Source: Allochromatium vinosum DSM 180 (GTDB lineage Bacteria; Pseudomonadota; Gammaproteobacteria; Chromatiales; Chromatiaceae). Taken from it: a stretch of 64,000 nt of DNA. Below the pieces are notes generated by a model. That model had not been told where the DNA came from. It made no database searches and was given only the letters and a program-made list of their open reading frames with translations. Position numbers and translations under genes: made by a program. Shown here piece by piece: positions 47,001-55,580 of the stretch (within the stretch, counting starts at the first letter, position 1; each line of letters begins with the position of its first letter). The stretch is taken from positions 2,275,501 to 2,339,500 of the forward strand of contig NC_013851.1 of assembly GCF_000025485.1 (NCBI RefSeq). The letters are read 5' to 3'.

Positions 47001-47247
47001 CGAAAGAGCGCCGGCATGAGCGCCGCGCCGAATCGGCTGTCCTGGCTGGTTCGGCGGGATGGGATCAGCGGATGCACGAACGAAAACAGCCGAGGGAACC
47101 TCAGCCCCAGCGGGCGGTACGCGAGCAGTGCTTTCGCCAACAGCGCCATTACGAGCATTGCGGCAGGTTAGCTTCCGGATTGCGCAAACTGGGATACTGA
47201 CACGGGCATTTCTTCAGTTACGTTGTAAAAAAATCATATTTCCTGCA

Positions 47248-48486
47248 TTAAAAATTCCGCGTGCCCTTACAGCCAGGATACTGTGAACAGCCCCAGAACT
47301 GACCGTAGCGCCCGGAACGCAACCGCATTGAAGAACCACAATACGGACAGGTTGGAGTGCCAGACCTAGTGGTAACGCGCGGCGACGTAGGTGTTATGAC
47401 GCGGGATGCGCTGGGCGGCGACGTTACTGTCAGCGTAACGCTTGAAGCCGGAACTAAAACGGATAATTCGCGCAAGTCTTTTGCAGCTTGCGCTCGGGCT
47501 GCGAGAGCGTCTGTAAGTGCTCTGTCGCTTCTAGCCTTGGCAGGTAGCGTGTCAAGGCGGGTCTTGGCGTTTCTGAGGGTACCTAGTCCGTTGCGGATCA
47601 CGGATTCCAACTTAGCCTTTTCTGCTGAGAAACGCCCACGCAGAGTCCTTTCATCGGCGACGTCCTGCGCATTTGGTGTCGAGTCATATTTGAACCGGGA
47701 CTCAAGCCCACGCCGCCACGCCATCAGCTTGCCGGTCATCACGTCACCGAAACCGGGAACACGCAGGACGGCAGACTGGTTCACATCAGCGGCTGTTTCG
47801 ATACCAAAGGATATGAGCGTAGCGGTTTTAGCCGGGCCAATACCAGAAATGTTTGCATGGCGTATCGAAAAACGATCAAGGTAGGTCTGTCGCTGACGCG
47901 ACTCCCGGTTGGATTTCATCACCATCAACTCGCGCGCGAGCGCGTCGTCAAGACCTTTGTAGGTCGCGATAGCGACATCTAAATCGCCGTAAACCTTCAT
48001 GACCTCGGTCATTCCGTTGCGCTGAACGAAGGCGTTTAACTCACGCTGCACTCGTTCATCAGCTTCCTTGAAGGTTTTCTGGAACGGGGCGGATTCAACT
48101 TCACGGTCAGAGAACTTGACCAACCCCCAAATTAACAACCCAAACCACACAATCCCAGCCGGAGCGGCGAAGATGAAACCGGCGATGGCACTACCTATCA
48201 TGAGCAAACCAGACAAAGGACGCCAGCGCTTTTCCCTCCTAGCTTCGCGGAGTGCATTACTAACACCATGCGGCTGCGCCACAGCAGGAAGCAAGTCTGC
48301 AACAGTTGGAAAGCGGAACGCCAGAATTTCGCGAATTGCCTGTTCCGTGCCGTGCGCATCGGTTGGAATGTTCAGATCAACAGTGGCTAGATCGGGGAAC
48401 ATGTCAAAACGACTGTTGCCCATCAGTTCGCACCAAACACATCCCCGGGCACTACCCATCTCATTACACACATGTTCATAAGTCAT
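47248..48486 (-). CDS. C-terminal fragment of a YegI-like kinase (TM, HhH, zinc ribbon), cut off by the IS
   Basis: 412 codons. The first ten or so codons (to the 9-bp duplication at 48448-48456) come from the IS end; native sequence starts at RGCVWCELMGNSRFDMF. Contents: a CxxC pair, two membrane segments (about 90-125), a coiled region, two helix-hairpin-helix motifs (ISGIGPAKTATLISFG, VPGFGDVMTGKL), and a C-terminal topoisomerase-type zinc ribbon (CPYCGSSMRLRSGRYGQFWGCSQYPGCKG). This is the rear half of the kinase that begins at 50811. An AGGGA site six bases before the ATG, inside the IS, could let it be translated separately. The frame is intact to its stop. Confidence 0.85.
   Translation of the reverse strand: MTYEHVCNEMGSARGCVWCELMGNSRFDMFPDLATVDLNIPTDAHGTEQAIREILAFRFPTVADLLPAVAQPHGVSNALREARREKRWRPLSGLLMIGSAIAGFIFAAPAGIVWFGLLIWGLVKFSDREVESAPFQKTFKEADERVQRELNAFVQRNGMTEVMKVYGDLDVAIATYKGLDDALARELMVMKSNRESRQRQTYLDRFSIRHANISGIGPAKTATLISFGIETAADVNQSAVLRVPGFGDVMTGKLMAWRRGLESRFKYDSTPNAQDVADERTLRGRFSAEKAKLESVIRNGLGTLRNAKTRLDTLPAKARSDRALTDALAARAQAAKDLRELSVLVPASSVTLTVTSPPSASRVITPTSPRVTTRSGTPTCPYCGSSMRLRSGRYGQFWGCSQYPGCKGTRNF
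48448..48456. repeat. 9-bp target-site duplication, left copy
   Basis: GGCACTACC on the plus strand, directly outside the IS end at 48457; identical to 49876-49884. Confidence 0.92.
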
Positions 48487-49875
48487 GAGATTCCCTGGCG
48501 TATTTGATCCCGGCGGCCACGTCTCTGATGCGCTGCAGACCGAGCCAAATGGTCTTCACACCGGGCTCGCCATCGCCCTTGCGTCCGAGAAAACCGCCCT
48601 GGCGGGCGATCAAGCGCAGCACGTCGTTGAGTCGTGGAGGCGACTTGGGTACGGGCTTCTTGGCCAGGATGTAGGTCGCTTGCCACTCTTCGGGTTCAAA
48701 CAACAGCGACGCCTCCAGGTCTGGCACGGTACGCCCCAGACGCATCAGTCGGGCGATGCGCCATCCCACCACCAGAAACAGCGCGAAGGCGCGCTCCAGG
48801 CGCGCGACGGTGCCCAGTTGCAGGGCCTCGACACGACAGCCTTCCTTGAGCACCAAAAACAGCCGTTCGATTTCCCAGCGCGCCCGGTACCACTCGATCA
48901 GTTCGACGACGGTCGCGAGCGTCTCCGCCGTGCGGTTGGTCAGCAGACGCCATTCAATCGGTTTGACGCCCTTGGGAGCCTCCATTTCACGGGCGATCAC
49001 ACAGGTGACCTCAAGGTGACCGTGGCGCCGATCCGAGAGCGTGACGCCTCTGGCATAGAGTTGCTGACGCACCTCTCGGGCCTGACGTCCGCGACCGGGC
49101 GGCCGGGTGAAGCGCACCGTCCCAAGTGGCTTGGTCTCCAGCACATGCGCCCACAGCTTCCGGCCCTCGCCACCGGGCAACGCGCGGTTATGCTTGGCGC
49201 GCAACAGCCAATCGGCGGGGGTTGCCAAATCCCGAGCGCGCACCATCAGGTCCAGTATGTCGGCCTCACGATCGGCCACATAGACCAGGCGGGTGTCGGG
49301 CAACTCCCTGGCCAGGTCCGCGACCCGTTCATAGCCTTCTTTCCAGCGCACACTCTCGGGGCCTCCCGGACGCTGGCCGTCGGCGTCTTTTGGCTCGCGG
49401 GCCCACATCCAGGCATCCAGGACACCCAACGGTTCGCGCTCGGGCGTCACCGCGTAGGTCGGATGCAGGTACATCCCGCGCTGGGCCTCGTAGCTCAAGG
49501 GACCAAGTCCTTTGATCGTCTGGCCGTTGAAGTCCAGCTCCGTGGTGTCCTGCAGACACAGCACCACCGGATAGGCCGCCATGCGCCTCTGCGTGCACTG
49601 ACGATGCGGCTCCAGAATGTCGAGCCAGTCGTAGCGTTCACTGCCGAGAAACCGATAGGCCGCCTGCGTCTCCGCCCAGCCGTTGCAGGCCCCCGGAATA
49701 CTCGCCGTCGGATGCTCGGCCAGGCGCTCGATCAAGTGGATCGCACGCCGGTCGCGGCGCGTGTCGCCCAGATCAATCGAGGCCAATTCTTCCGACGCCC
49801 AGCCCATCGTGTGCTCCAACATGTCTCAGAAAAACAGTTCTCTATCGTACACCCAGAGTTCTGTGTAATGGGATG
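48457..49875 (-). mobile_element. Complete IS4-family (IS50-like) insertion sequence, 1419 bp
   Basis: The ends are inverted repeats: reading inward, CATCTCATTACACA at 48457 and CATCCCATTACACA at 49875 (13 of 14 match). The element is flanked on both sides by the same 9 bases, GGTAGTGCC on the minus strand (48448-48456 and 49876-49884). It holds one transposase gene on the minus strand. The 9-bp duplication and Tn5-like transposase fit the IS50 group. It interrupts the YegI-like kinase gene. It is GC-rich, unlike the gene it entered. Confidence 0.93.
48476..49822 (-). CDS. IS4-family transposase (Tn5/IS50-like)
   Basis: 448 residues. N-terminal Tn5-type DNA-binding domain (WASEELASIDLGDTRRDRRAIHLIERLAEHPTASIPGACNGWAETQAAYRFL, in two parts), then an RNase H-like DDE core. 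The catalytic Asp residues are in CLQDTTELDF and YVADREADILDL, and the Glu is in the Y-x-x-RW-x-IE-x-x-F-x-x-LK block (YRARWEIERLFLVLK). The C-terminal domain resembles the Tn5 dimerisation part (LARQGGFLGRKGDGEPG). It looks complete and functional. Its last codons overlap the start of the kinase rear-half frame. Confidence 0.95.
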   Translation of the reverse strand: MLEHTMGWASEELASIDLGDTRRDRRAIHLIERLAEHPTASIPGACNGWAETQAAYRFLGSERYDWLDILEPHRQCTQRRMAAYPVVLCLQDTTELDFNGQTIKGLGPLSYEAQRGMYLHPTYAVTPEREPLGVLDAWMWAREPKDADGQRPGGPESVRWKEGYERVADLARELPDTRLVYVADREADILDLMVRARDLATPADWLLRAKHNRALPGGEGRKLWAHVLETKPLGTVRFTRPPGRGRQAREVRQQLYARGVTLSDRRHGHLEVTCVIAREMEAPKGVKPIEWRLLTNRTAETLATVVELIEWYRARWEIERLFLVLKEGCRVEALQLGTVARLERAFALFLVVGWRIARLMRLGRTVPDLEASLLFEPEEWQATYILAKKPVPKSPPRLNDVLRLIARQGGFLGRKGDGEPGVKTIWLGLQRIRDVAAGIKYARESHDL

Positions 49876-50811
49876 GGCACTACCGGGGTAATAGTGCGTC
49901 TTGATTTTGCTACAACGGTTCAACAAACCTTCCAAAGAATTCAGGGCGTGAATCCAGTCCATCGCAGTTGGACGCGCGGACGGTGACAGTCCAAAGGAAT
50001 TCTCGAACGCACGGGAGATTGCGTCCGGGAACATATCAAGTTTCAGTGAGCCGGGCGGCGGAGTGGTTTGGGTTGCGGCTTGGCGGGTGAGCGAAAAGGC
50101 AAACCGGTTCTGGGAAATGGCATCGCCCATCGAAATGTCGGGGCCGCTGTAACGTCCTGCGTAAGGGTGACGACCCATGAACAGAAGATGAAAAATCGCA
50201 ACGGCTAGCCCAAAGTTATCATGCTCTATAGTTCGCTGAACGGATGCGAGATTCCTCCCGTGTAATTCGGGCGGGGTGAAGTCAGGAACACCAACAACGC
50301 AAGGGTAGTATTTGCCGTTCAGGGTGAACTGAAAGCTATCTGCATCAATCAGAGCAACAGTCGCGTCCTGCGCCACAAGTACACCGGAATGATTCAAATC
50401 ACCGATGACACATCCAGTCTGATGCACCATGCCAACGGCACGTGCGACGTTAAGCGCGGCACGGACAATAAACCGATAATCAGCTTTAGGGAAATGGCGC
50501 TGCCGGGACTTCGGGCTATATAGCTCATGCAGTGGGCGATACCCCGACACAAGTCGCATTTCAAAACCAATGAAGTTGCCACGACTGTCGGTCACAACAT
50601 GACCGGGATAGGCAACAAGATCTGTCTTGACTGCAAGACCTTCACGCACCATCGCCCGCACCTTGTCTTCGCGTTTAGCGCGCAGGCTAGGGTCGTAGAT
50701 TTTAACGGCCAGTCCAGAACGACCCTTGAGCGCGTAGACTTCGCCTTCACCACCCTTTCCAATCAACTCAGCGACTGAAACCAGATCTTTTCCGATAACG
50801 ACTTCCTGCAC
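49732..50811 (-). CDS. N-terminal fragment of a YegI-like protein kinase, truncated by the IS
   Basis: 359 codons from a GTG at 50811 with a strong GGAGG site. The first 312 codons are native kinase; the last 47 are read from the IS end and stop at 49732. Kinase motifs: glycine loop GKGGEGEVYAL (18-28), catalytic Lys37 (AVKIYD), the HRD-like IGDLNHSGVL with Asp137, and the DFG-like IDADSFQF with Asp155. Family-typical GVPDFTPPELHG follows. It starts two bases after the PP2C stop. In E. coli YegI the same kinase is paired with YegK and YegL. The insertion lies after the kinase domain, so this half could still fold. Confidence 0.87.
   Translation of the reverse strand: MQEVVIGKDLVSVAELIGKGGEGEVYALKGRSGLAVKIYDPSLRAKREDKVRAMVREGLAVKTDLVAYPGHVVTDSRGNFIGFEMRLVSGYRPLHELYSPKSRQRHFPKADYRFIVRAALNVARAVGMVHQTGCVIGDLNHSGVLVAQDATVALIDADSFQFTLNGKYYPCVVGVPDFTPPELHGRNLASVQRTIEHDNFGLAVAIFHLLFMGRHPYAGRYSGPDISMGDAISQNRFAFSLTRQAATQTTPPPGSLKLDMFPDAISRAFENSFGLSPSARPTAMDWIHALNSLEGLLNRCSKIKTHYYPGSAHPITQNSGCTIENCFSETCWSTRWAGRRKNWPRLIWATRAATGVRST
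49876..49884. repeat. 9-bp target-site duplication, right copy
   Basis: GGCACTACC on the plus strand, directly outside the IS end at 49875; identical to 48448-48456. Confidence 0.92.
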
Positions 50812-50813
50812 GG

Positions 50814-51560
50814 TTATCCTCCGGAAATAAGAATTATCGTCTTGTCATCATCAGTGCGATCACAAACCGATGGACTAGCAAGATAGGCAGCTAGTTTTGC
50901 CGAAAGATCTACTAGGCGTCCTTCACCCGATGCAGTTTCAACCGGACGCATCATTGGATCAAAGAATCGTGTATAAGCAACCCGTTCCAAATGCGACAAC
51001 GCTAGATCGCCCACGCCGTCAGAAAATAGTGCGAAAGCATTATATTCACGCGGATGACGGAGTATGTTCAGACGTGGTTCGGGGGCATCGGTGACAAAGT
51101 ATGTGCTGGATGCATATTCACCGTTATCAGGCCAGCAAAGGACATCCCATTCGCAGCCTTTCCTCCCAACAATAGCGCTATCGCCAATGTGTAGCGTGAC
51201 CGCTTCATCCGGCGCGAGAACGATTGCCGCCAAGGTTGCAGCAAACTCACGGGGAACGGTGTCCCTCCGAGTTGCTATGGTGGAAATTCGATCCCTCAAT
51301 TCATCTATCCAACCCGACAAATCCTCATCGGTCGGCAACTCAGGATTTTCAAGGATCCATTCGCGGAATCGAACTATGAGGAAACGGCAAACGAGCCATG
51401 CGCCAAACGCACCGAACTTGGCGCTGCCAGCACCATCAGACACAACAGCAAAGATGTAACCATTACCCAATTCCGAAACAGCATAGGCATCTTGTAACCT
51501 GTCGCCGTTCTGGATGTGGGATGTGCCGATTACGGACGCGGAAGCCCACCGCCAAGCCAT
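50814..51560 (-). CDS. PP2C-type protein phosphatase (YegK-like)
   Basis: 248 residues. PP2C core: IQNGDRLQDAYAV near 20 with Asp residues, VVSDGAGSAKFGAFGAWLV, an EFAATLAAIVLAPDEAVTLHIGDSAIV strand pair, FALFSDGVGDLAL, and RTDDDKTIILI at the end. These match the metal-binding aspartates. This family (PP2C_2) is found next to vWA and kinase genes, where it would reverse the kinase. It starts four bases after the vWA stop and ends two bases before the kinase start, so the three form one tight operon. Confidence 0.9.
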   Translation of the reverse strand: MAWRWASASVIGTSHIQNGDRLQDAYAVSELGNGYIFAVVSDGAGSAKFGAFGAWLVCRFLIVRFREWILENPELPTDEDLSGWIDELRDRISTIATRRDTVPREFAATLAAIVLAPDEAVTLHIGDSAIVGRKGCEWDVLCWPDNGEYASSTYFVTDAPEPRLNILRHPREYNAFALFSDGVGDLALSHLERVAYTRFFDPMMRPVETASGEGRLVDLSAKLAAYLASPSVCDRTDDDKTIILISGG

Positions 51561-51564
51561 AGCG

Positions 51565-52242
51565 TCACCCTGCTACAGCCCAGCCATCTGGGGCGGTCGG
51601 GTTTGCAAGCGGAACGGCATCGCCAGGGTTCGAACGCGAGACGGCGCTAAGGGAACTAGACAACCATCGAAACAATTCCTTGAAGTCCAGCCCTTTCAAC
51701 TTGAGCGGCTGGCGCGTCGCGATCTGACCAAGAACACGCATATCCGCTTGCTCTACACCAACAGCGTAGAACATAAATTCCTTACGTTCCTCGCCTTGGT
51801 GAATACGTCTCTTAGCCTCTTCCCAACTATCGGTTGGGGCACCATCTGTGATCAAGAATACCCACGGGCGGTAGTATTTCACGCCATTATCGCGATAACG
51901 GTTTTTCCGCTGGCGTAGCATGTCCAACCCGGTCAGAATCGCCTCACCCATGGGGGTTGCATTGTCCGCAACCAGCGTTTCAGGATAGAAATGATCTATT
52001 GTGGCGAAGTCGGACTTGATCTCCACAGGCCCGAATGTGACCACAGCCAGTTCCACACGCTTTACGGCCATCGGATCATTCAAGAGTTCTTGCCGCAACG
52101 TGGCCAGTCCCTCGTTCAACTCCGAAATTGGCCTGCCGCTAATTGAGTAGGAAGTGTCCAGCAGAAGGATTACCGGACAACGCTGTTCCGGGTTTTCAGC
52201 GAATTCCACATCACTGAATGGTTGTTGATCGAATTCATTCAT
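51565..52242 (-). CDS. von Willebrand factor A domain protein (YegL/TerY-like)
   Basis: 225 residues. The vWA domain has a complete MIDAS: DTSYSIS (D-x-S-x-S, about 29-35), Thr in NATPMGEAI, and Asp in [17 protein letters not shown] and [10 protein letters not shown] are the usual strands. The TerY/YegL group is cytoplasmic (no signal peptide) and belongs to the tellurite-type stress module. It is the first gene of the vWA-PP2C-kinase operon, with GAGG eight bases before the ATG. Base composition is lower in GC than most of the window. Confidence 0.9.
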   Translation of the reverse strand: MNEFDQQPFSDVEFAENPEQRCPVILLLDTSYSISGRPISELNEGLATLRQELLNDPMAVKRVELAVVTFGPVEIKSDFATIDHFYPETLVADNATPMGEAILTGLDMLRQRKNRYRDNGVKYYRPWVFLITDGAPTDSWEEAKRRIHQGEERKEFMFYAVGVEQADMRVLGQIATRQPLKLKGLDFKELFRWLSSSLSAVSRSNPGDAVPLANPTAPDGWAVAG

Positions 52243-52787
52243 ATCAAAACCTCATTCATGACTAATGACAATTTTACTTTGTAATCTTTACCGTAACCCA
52301 TCAAAAAAATTAGCCTGAAATCCGACAAACATAACTCTAATTCGAGCTATTTCTATCAGTCTTCAATGTTTTTGATTTACAACACCAAGAAAAATTAGCA
52401 AGGGGGCAAGTTTCGGCATCTATAAGCACCCCGGCCCCTCTTTAATCTTATCCTCTTGATTTCCAATCAGTTAGCCTTCTGGGGACTGCAAAAATCGAGA
52501 ACTAAACAAAGGAACGAGAAAATTTTATTATTTTAATTATTAATAATAACAGAGAATTGCATCAGAAACTGACGACAGACCGACCTGTCTTGATTGAGGT
52601 GCAAAGGAGGAGTGAGGAAGCAGACCGGCTTGGTCAGAGTAGAGAGCCCCCCTCACGCGCGCCCCAACAAAACACCCAGAGAGCCGCATCTGAGCGCAAG
52701 TTTACCAGCACGTAACGGTGACGACCCAGCAGAAACGAAGAAGGAACTGCGGACCAGAAATGGACCGGAAAGCCCGATCAGCAGGCA
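52243..52787. other. AT-rich noncoding region between the kinase triad and the tRNA operon
   Basis: About 545 bp with visibly more A and T than the rest of the window, including A/T runs around 52510-52560. An 80-codon frame near 52594 has no ribosome site and no family resemblance, so I do not call it. The promoter of the vWA operon should lie in the first 100 bp. No repeat of the tRNA-Lys 3' end was found in or beyond it. Confidence 0.55.
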
Positions 52788-52788
52788 T

Positions 52789-52819
52789 AAAAAAAGCGGC
52801 TACATGACTGTAACCGCTT
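52789..52819 (-). terminator. Intrinsic terminator of the tRNA operon
   Basis: Minus strand: AAGCGG / CCGCTT stem extended by TAC/GTA with one bulged base, then seven T. It lies 19 bp past the 3' end of tRNA-Lys. Confidence 0.8.
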
Positions 52820-52837
52820 GTTTTACTTACTATTAAT

Positions 52838-52913
52838 TGGTGGGCTGTCAGGGATTCGAACCCCGGACCGATGGATTAAGAGTCCACTGCTCTACCAGCT
52901 GAGCTAACAGCCC
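52838..52913 (-). tRNA. tRNA-Lys (anticodon CTT)
   Basis: 76 bases with encoded CCA. Acceptor GGGCTGT / ACAGCCC, D loop AGCTCAGCTGGTAGAGC, anticodon loop CTCTTAA, T loop GGTTCGAATCC. Last gene of a four-tRNA operon. Confidence 0.96.
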
Positions 52914-52929
52914 TTTGACTTGCATTGTT

Positions 52930-53006
52930 TGGGGTGGACGATGGGGATCGAACCCACGACCACAGGAATCACAATCCTGCGCTCTACCAACTGAGCTACA
53001 TCCACC
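52930..53006 (-). tRNA. tRNA-His (anticodon GTG)
   Basis: 77 bases with CCA. Anticodon loop TTGTGAT. An extra G at position -1 faces the C at position 73, the mark of tRNA-His. Acceptor GTGGATG / CGTCCAC. Confidence 0.96.
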
Positions 53007-53080
53007 ATAGAAACTGCTCAACTTGTCCGTGTCGAATTATATCGCATTTGATGCCGCTTTGGCATCCCCGGATTCGCTAT

Positions 53081-53157
<77 letters not shown>

Positions 53158-53213
53158 TTTGGGGTGCGGTTCGGTCACGCATTCCTGGCGGTTTCTCTGC
53201 TCTGGAAAGCGTT

Positions 53214-53290
53214 TGGTCGGGGTAGAGGGATTCGAACCCCCGACATCCTGCTCCCAAAGCAGGCGCGCTACCAGACTGCGCTATACCCCG
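53214..53290 (-). tRNA. tRNA-Pro (anticodon TGG)
   Basis: 77 bases with CCA. Acceptor CGGGGTA / TACCCCG, anticodon loop TTTGGGA, T loop GGTTCGAATCC. First gene of the operon after the promoter at 53343-53371. Confidence 0.96.
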
Positions 53291-53342
53291 GCTTCGGATG
53301 CGTATCCGGAGCTTCAATGCATCCCGGAACCGAAGAGCCGGC

Positions 53343-53371
53343 ATGATAGCCATCGGTTCGGCGGCTGTCAA
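53343..53371 (-). promoter_or_regulatory. Sigma70-type promoter of the tRNA Pro-Arg-His-Lys operon
   Basis: Minus strand TTGACA (53366-53371), exactly 17 bases, then TATCAT (53343-53348), about 50 bases before tRNA-Pro. A GC-rich stretch follows the -10, like the discriminator of stable RNA promoters. Confidence 0.82.
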
Positions 53372-53488
53372 CCACTGCATTTCACAAACTCCCACGGCAA
53401 CCGAGATTGTTTACAGTCGACGACGAGTCGCTATCATGGTGCATCCCTAGCCAACTGGCCTTCTTAATTCAGGATTGACGTCGATCAC

Positions 53489-54352
53489 ATGAGCGCCGCC
53501 CTACTCGATGGCAAAGCCATCGCCGCCGACATTCAGCAAACCATCCAACAGCGCGCCGCCGCGATGCTGAGCACGCGCGGCCGGGCGCCGGGGCTGGCCG
53601 TGGTGCTGGTGGGCCAGAATCCGGCCTCGCAGGTCTATGTACGCAACAAGCGCCGCGCCTGCGCCGAAGTCGGGTTCCATTCGGAATTGCACGAACTGCC
53701 GGAGCACACGTCCCAGGCCGAGTTGATGGCGCTGATCGATCGGCTCAACGCCGATCCGGCCATCGACGGCATCCTGGTCCAACTGCCGCTCCCGTCACAG
53801 CTCGACGAGGCGGCTGTCACCGAGCGCATCTCGCCGACCAAGGACGTCGACGGCTTCCACCCCTACAATGTCGGTCGTCTGGTGCTGCGTATGCCCCTGT
53901 TGCGTCCCTGCACGCCCAAAGGCGTGATGACGATGCTGGCACGCACCGGGCAGTCACTGGAGGGACTGGACGCCGTCATCATCGGCCAGTCGAACATCGT
54001 CGGCCGCCCCATGGCCCTCGAACTGCTCGCGGCGCGCTGCACAGTCACCGTCTGCCACAGCCGGACCCGCGATCTGGCCGAGAAGGTTCGGGGCGCGGAC
54101 ATCCTGGTCGCAGCCGTCGGGCGGCCGGGGTTCGTGCCGGGCGACTGGGTCAAGGAGGGCGCCATCGTGATCGACGTCGGGATCAATCGCACCGCCGAGG
54201 GCAAACTCGTCGGCGACGTGGATTTCGCAACCTGCGCTGAGCGTGCATCCTGGATCACGCCGGTGCCGGGCGGGGTCGGTCCGATGACCATCGCCAGTCT
54301 GCTGGAGAACACGCTCCAGGCCGCTGAACTGCACGCGGAGACGGTGCCTTGA
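53489..54352 (+). CDS. folD: Methylenetetrahydrofolate dehydrogenase/cyclohydrolase
   Basis: 287 residues. FolD interconverts methylene-, methenyl- and formyl-tetrahydrofolate with NADP. Conserved blocks: [16 protein letters not shown] with the catalytic Lys, [40 protein letters not shown] for the dinucleotide, and [16 protein letters not shown] near the end. The start is the ATG at 53489. It is followed after 52 bp by a small membrane protein gene on the same strand. Confidence 0.97.
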   Translation: MSAALLDGKAIAADIQQTIQQRAAAMLSTRGRAPGLAVVLVGQNPASQVYVRNKRRACAEVGFHSELHELPEHTSQAELMALIDRLNADPAIDGILVQLPLPSQLDEAAVTERISPTKDVDGFHPYNVGRLVLRMPLLRPCTPKGVMTMLARTGQSLEGLDAVIIGQSNIVGRPMALELLAARCTVTVCHSRTRDLAEKVRGADILVAAVGRPGFVPGDWVKEGAIVIDVGINRTAEGKLVGDVDFATCAERASWITPVPGGVGPMTIASLLENTLQAAELHAETVP

Positions 54353-54404
54353 AGCGCGCTTCTCGCAGTCGCGCCATCGTCAAACACGGCTGGCCTGATC
54401 GGCC

Positions 54405-54866
54405 ATGTTCGACGCGCTCCTGAACTGGATCGAATCCCATCAGGCGCTGACGCTGCTGTTGGCGGGCGCCTCCGTGCTGACCTTCATCGGCTCCATTCTG
54501 GCGTTGCCCGTGCTGGTGGCGGCCATGCCCGAGGACTATTTCCTCGATACCAAACGCCACCAGAGCCGTCTACGGCGCTTTCATCCGCTGATCTATCTGG
54601 CACTGCGGATCCTGAAGAATGTCGTGGGCTGGCTGCTGGTGCTGTGCGGACTCCTCATGCTGGTGCTCCCCGGTCAGGGACTGCTGACAATCCTGGTCGG
54701 GCTGGTGCTCAGCGATTTTCCGGGCAAATTCCGACTCGAACGCCGGCTCGCCGGCAACCCCAGCGTCATGGCGGCCTTCAACTGGCTGCGTCGGCGTGCC
54801 GGTCGTCCGCCGCTTCGGGTGCCGGCGCCGCTGGCCGAATCGCCCGATCCCCAGCACCCGGCGTGA
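54405..54866 (+). CDS. Small membrane protein with a PGxG motif (PGPGW-like)
   Basis: 153 residues with membrane segments at about 14-45 and 62-95. The second holds LCGLLMLVLPGQGLLTILVGLVLSDFPGK, which resembles the PGPGW-type membrane motif (P-G-x-G-x-L-T-I-L). A basic cytoplasmic tail ends in Pro-rich sequence. No function is known. It runs toward the glutathione peroxidase gene, stops three bases apart. Confidence 0.7.
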   Translation: MFDALLNWIESHQALTLLLAGASVLTFIGSILALPVLVAAMPEDYFLDTKRHQSRLRRFHPLIYLALRILKNVVGWLLVLCGLLMLVLPGQGLLTILVGLVLSDFPGKFRLERRLAGNPSVMAAFNWLRRRAGRPPLRVPAPLAESPDPQHPA

Positions 54867-54869
54867 CGC

Positions 54870-55415
54870 TCACAGCAAACGCTCAATCGCCTTGATGACC
54901 TTGCCGCTGTCGGGCTTGGTGGTGCTGATGTAGTGATCGACGAGGTTGCCGTTGCGGTCGATCAGGTATTTGTAGAAGTTCCATTTTGGATAGGGGGCGC
55001 CGGCGGCGGCCAGCCTCTCGAACAGCGGCGCGGCCCGCCCCTTCTTGACGCTGACCTTCTCGAACATCGGAAACTCGACCGCATAGGTCAGGCGACAGAA
55101 TTTCTGGATCTCCTGTTCGCTGCCCGGCTCCTGGTTGGCAAAGTCGTTGGACGGAAAGCCCAGGACCACGAAACCGCGATCCTTATAGGTCCGATAGAGC
55201 TGCTCCAGCCCCTCGTACTGCGAGGTGAAGCCGCATTTGCTGGCGGTGTTGACCACCAGGATCACCTGCCCCTGATAGGCGTCGCAGAGATTGACGACCT
55301 CGTCCCCGGCCAGGCGCCGGACATCGAGATCGAGCAGGGACGAGCACGGGGCGGTCTCGGCGCCGGCAGTCGCACTCATGGCCGCCAACCCCAATAGCAG
55401 CACGGATGGTTTCAT
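54870..55415 (-). CDS. Periplasmic glutathione peroxidase-family thiol peroxidase
   Basis: 181 residues from the ATG at 55415, with GGAG upstream. Signal peptide about 1-19 (...SATAGA). GPx core: catalytic Cys61 in VVNTASKCGFTSQYEGL, GFPSNDFANQEPGS, and KWNFYKYLIDRNG with the Trp and Asn of the active site. In most GPx proteins the second block reads PCNQF with an active-site Gln; here it is PSNDF, so that Gln is Asp. Bacterial homologues usually use thioredoxin-like donors. Export suggests defence against periplasmic peroxides. Confidence 0.88.
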   Translation of the reverse strand: MKPSVLLLGLAAMSATAGAETAPCSSLLDLDVRRLAGDEVVNLCDAYQGQVILVVNTASKCGFTSQYEGLEQLYRTYKDRGFVVLGFPSNDFANQEPGSEQEIQKFCRLTYAVEFPMFEKVSVKKGRAAPLFERLAAAGAPYPKWNFYKYLIDRNGNLVDHYISTTKPDSGKVIKAIERLL

Positions 55416-55580
55416 AATCCAACTCCAGTCTCGATTCGTCTGGTTTACTGAAGTAGAGCATCGCGGCGGGATTGCAATGGCGCCGATCGCACCGATCATG
55501 ATGCGAGAGCGGATCTCATCCATCCGCACACATCATCCAAACAGAACCGGTTTCCGGACAGATTCGAGGCGGTACGGGAT

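Noticed and set aside
46793-47200. 135-codon plus-strand frame overlapping the end of the metallophosphoesterase gene
   Set aside because: Most of it is an alternate-frame shadow of the phosphoesterase; the remainder has no ribosome site or recognisable sequence.
52594-52836. 80-codon frame MRCKGGVRKQ... before tRNA-Lys
   Set aside because: No ribosome site, no domain, and it overlaps the tRNA operon terminator.
47001-52837. Genomic island integrated at tRNA-Lys
   Set aside because: No integrase gene and no duplicated tRNA 3' end were found, and the tRNA terminator is still in place. Foreign composition alone does not show site-specific integration.
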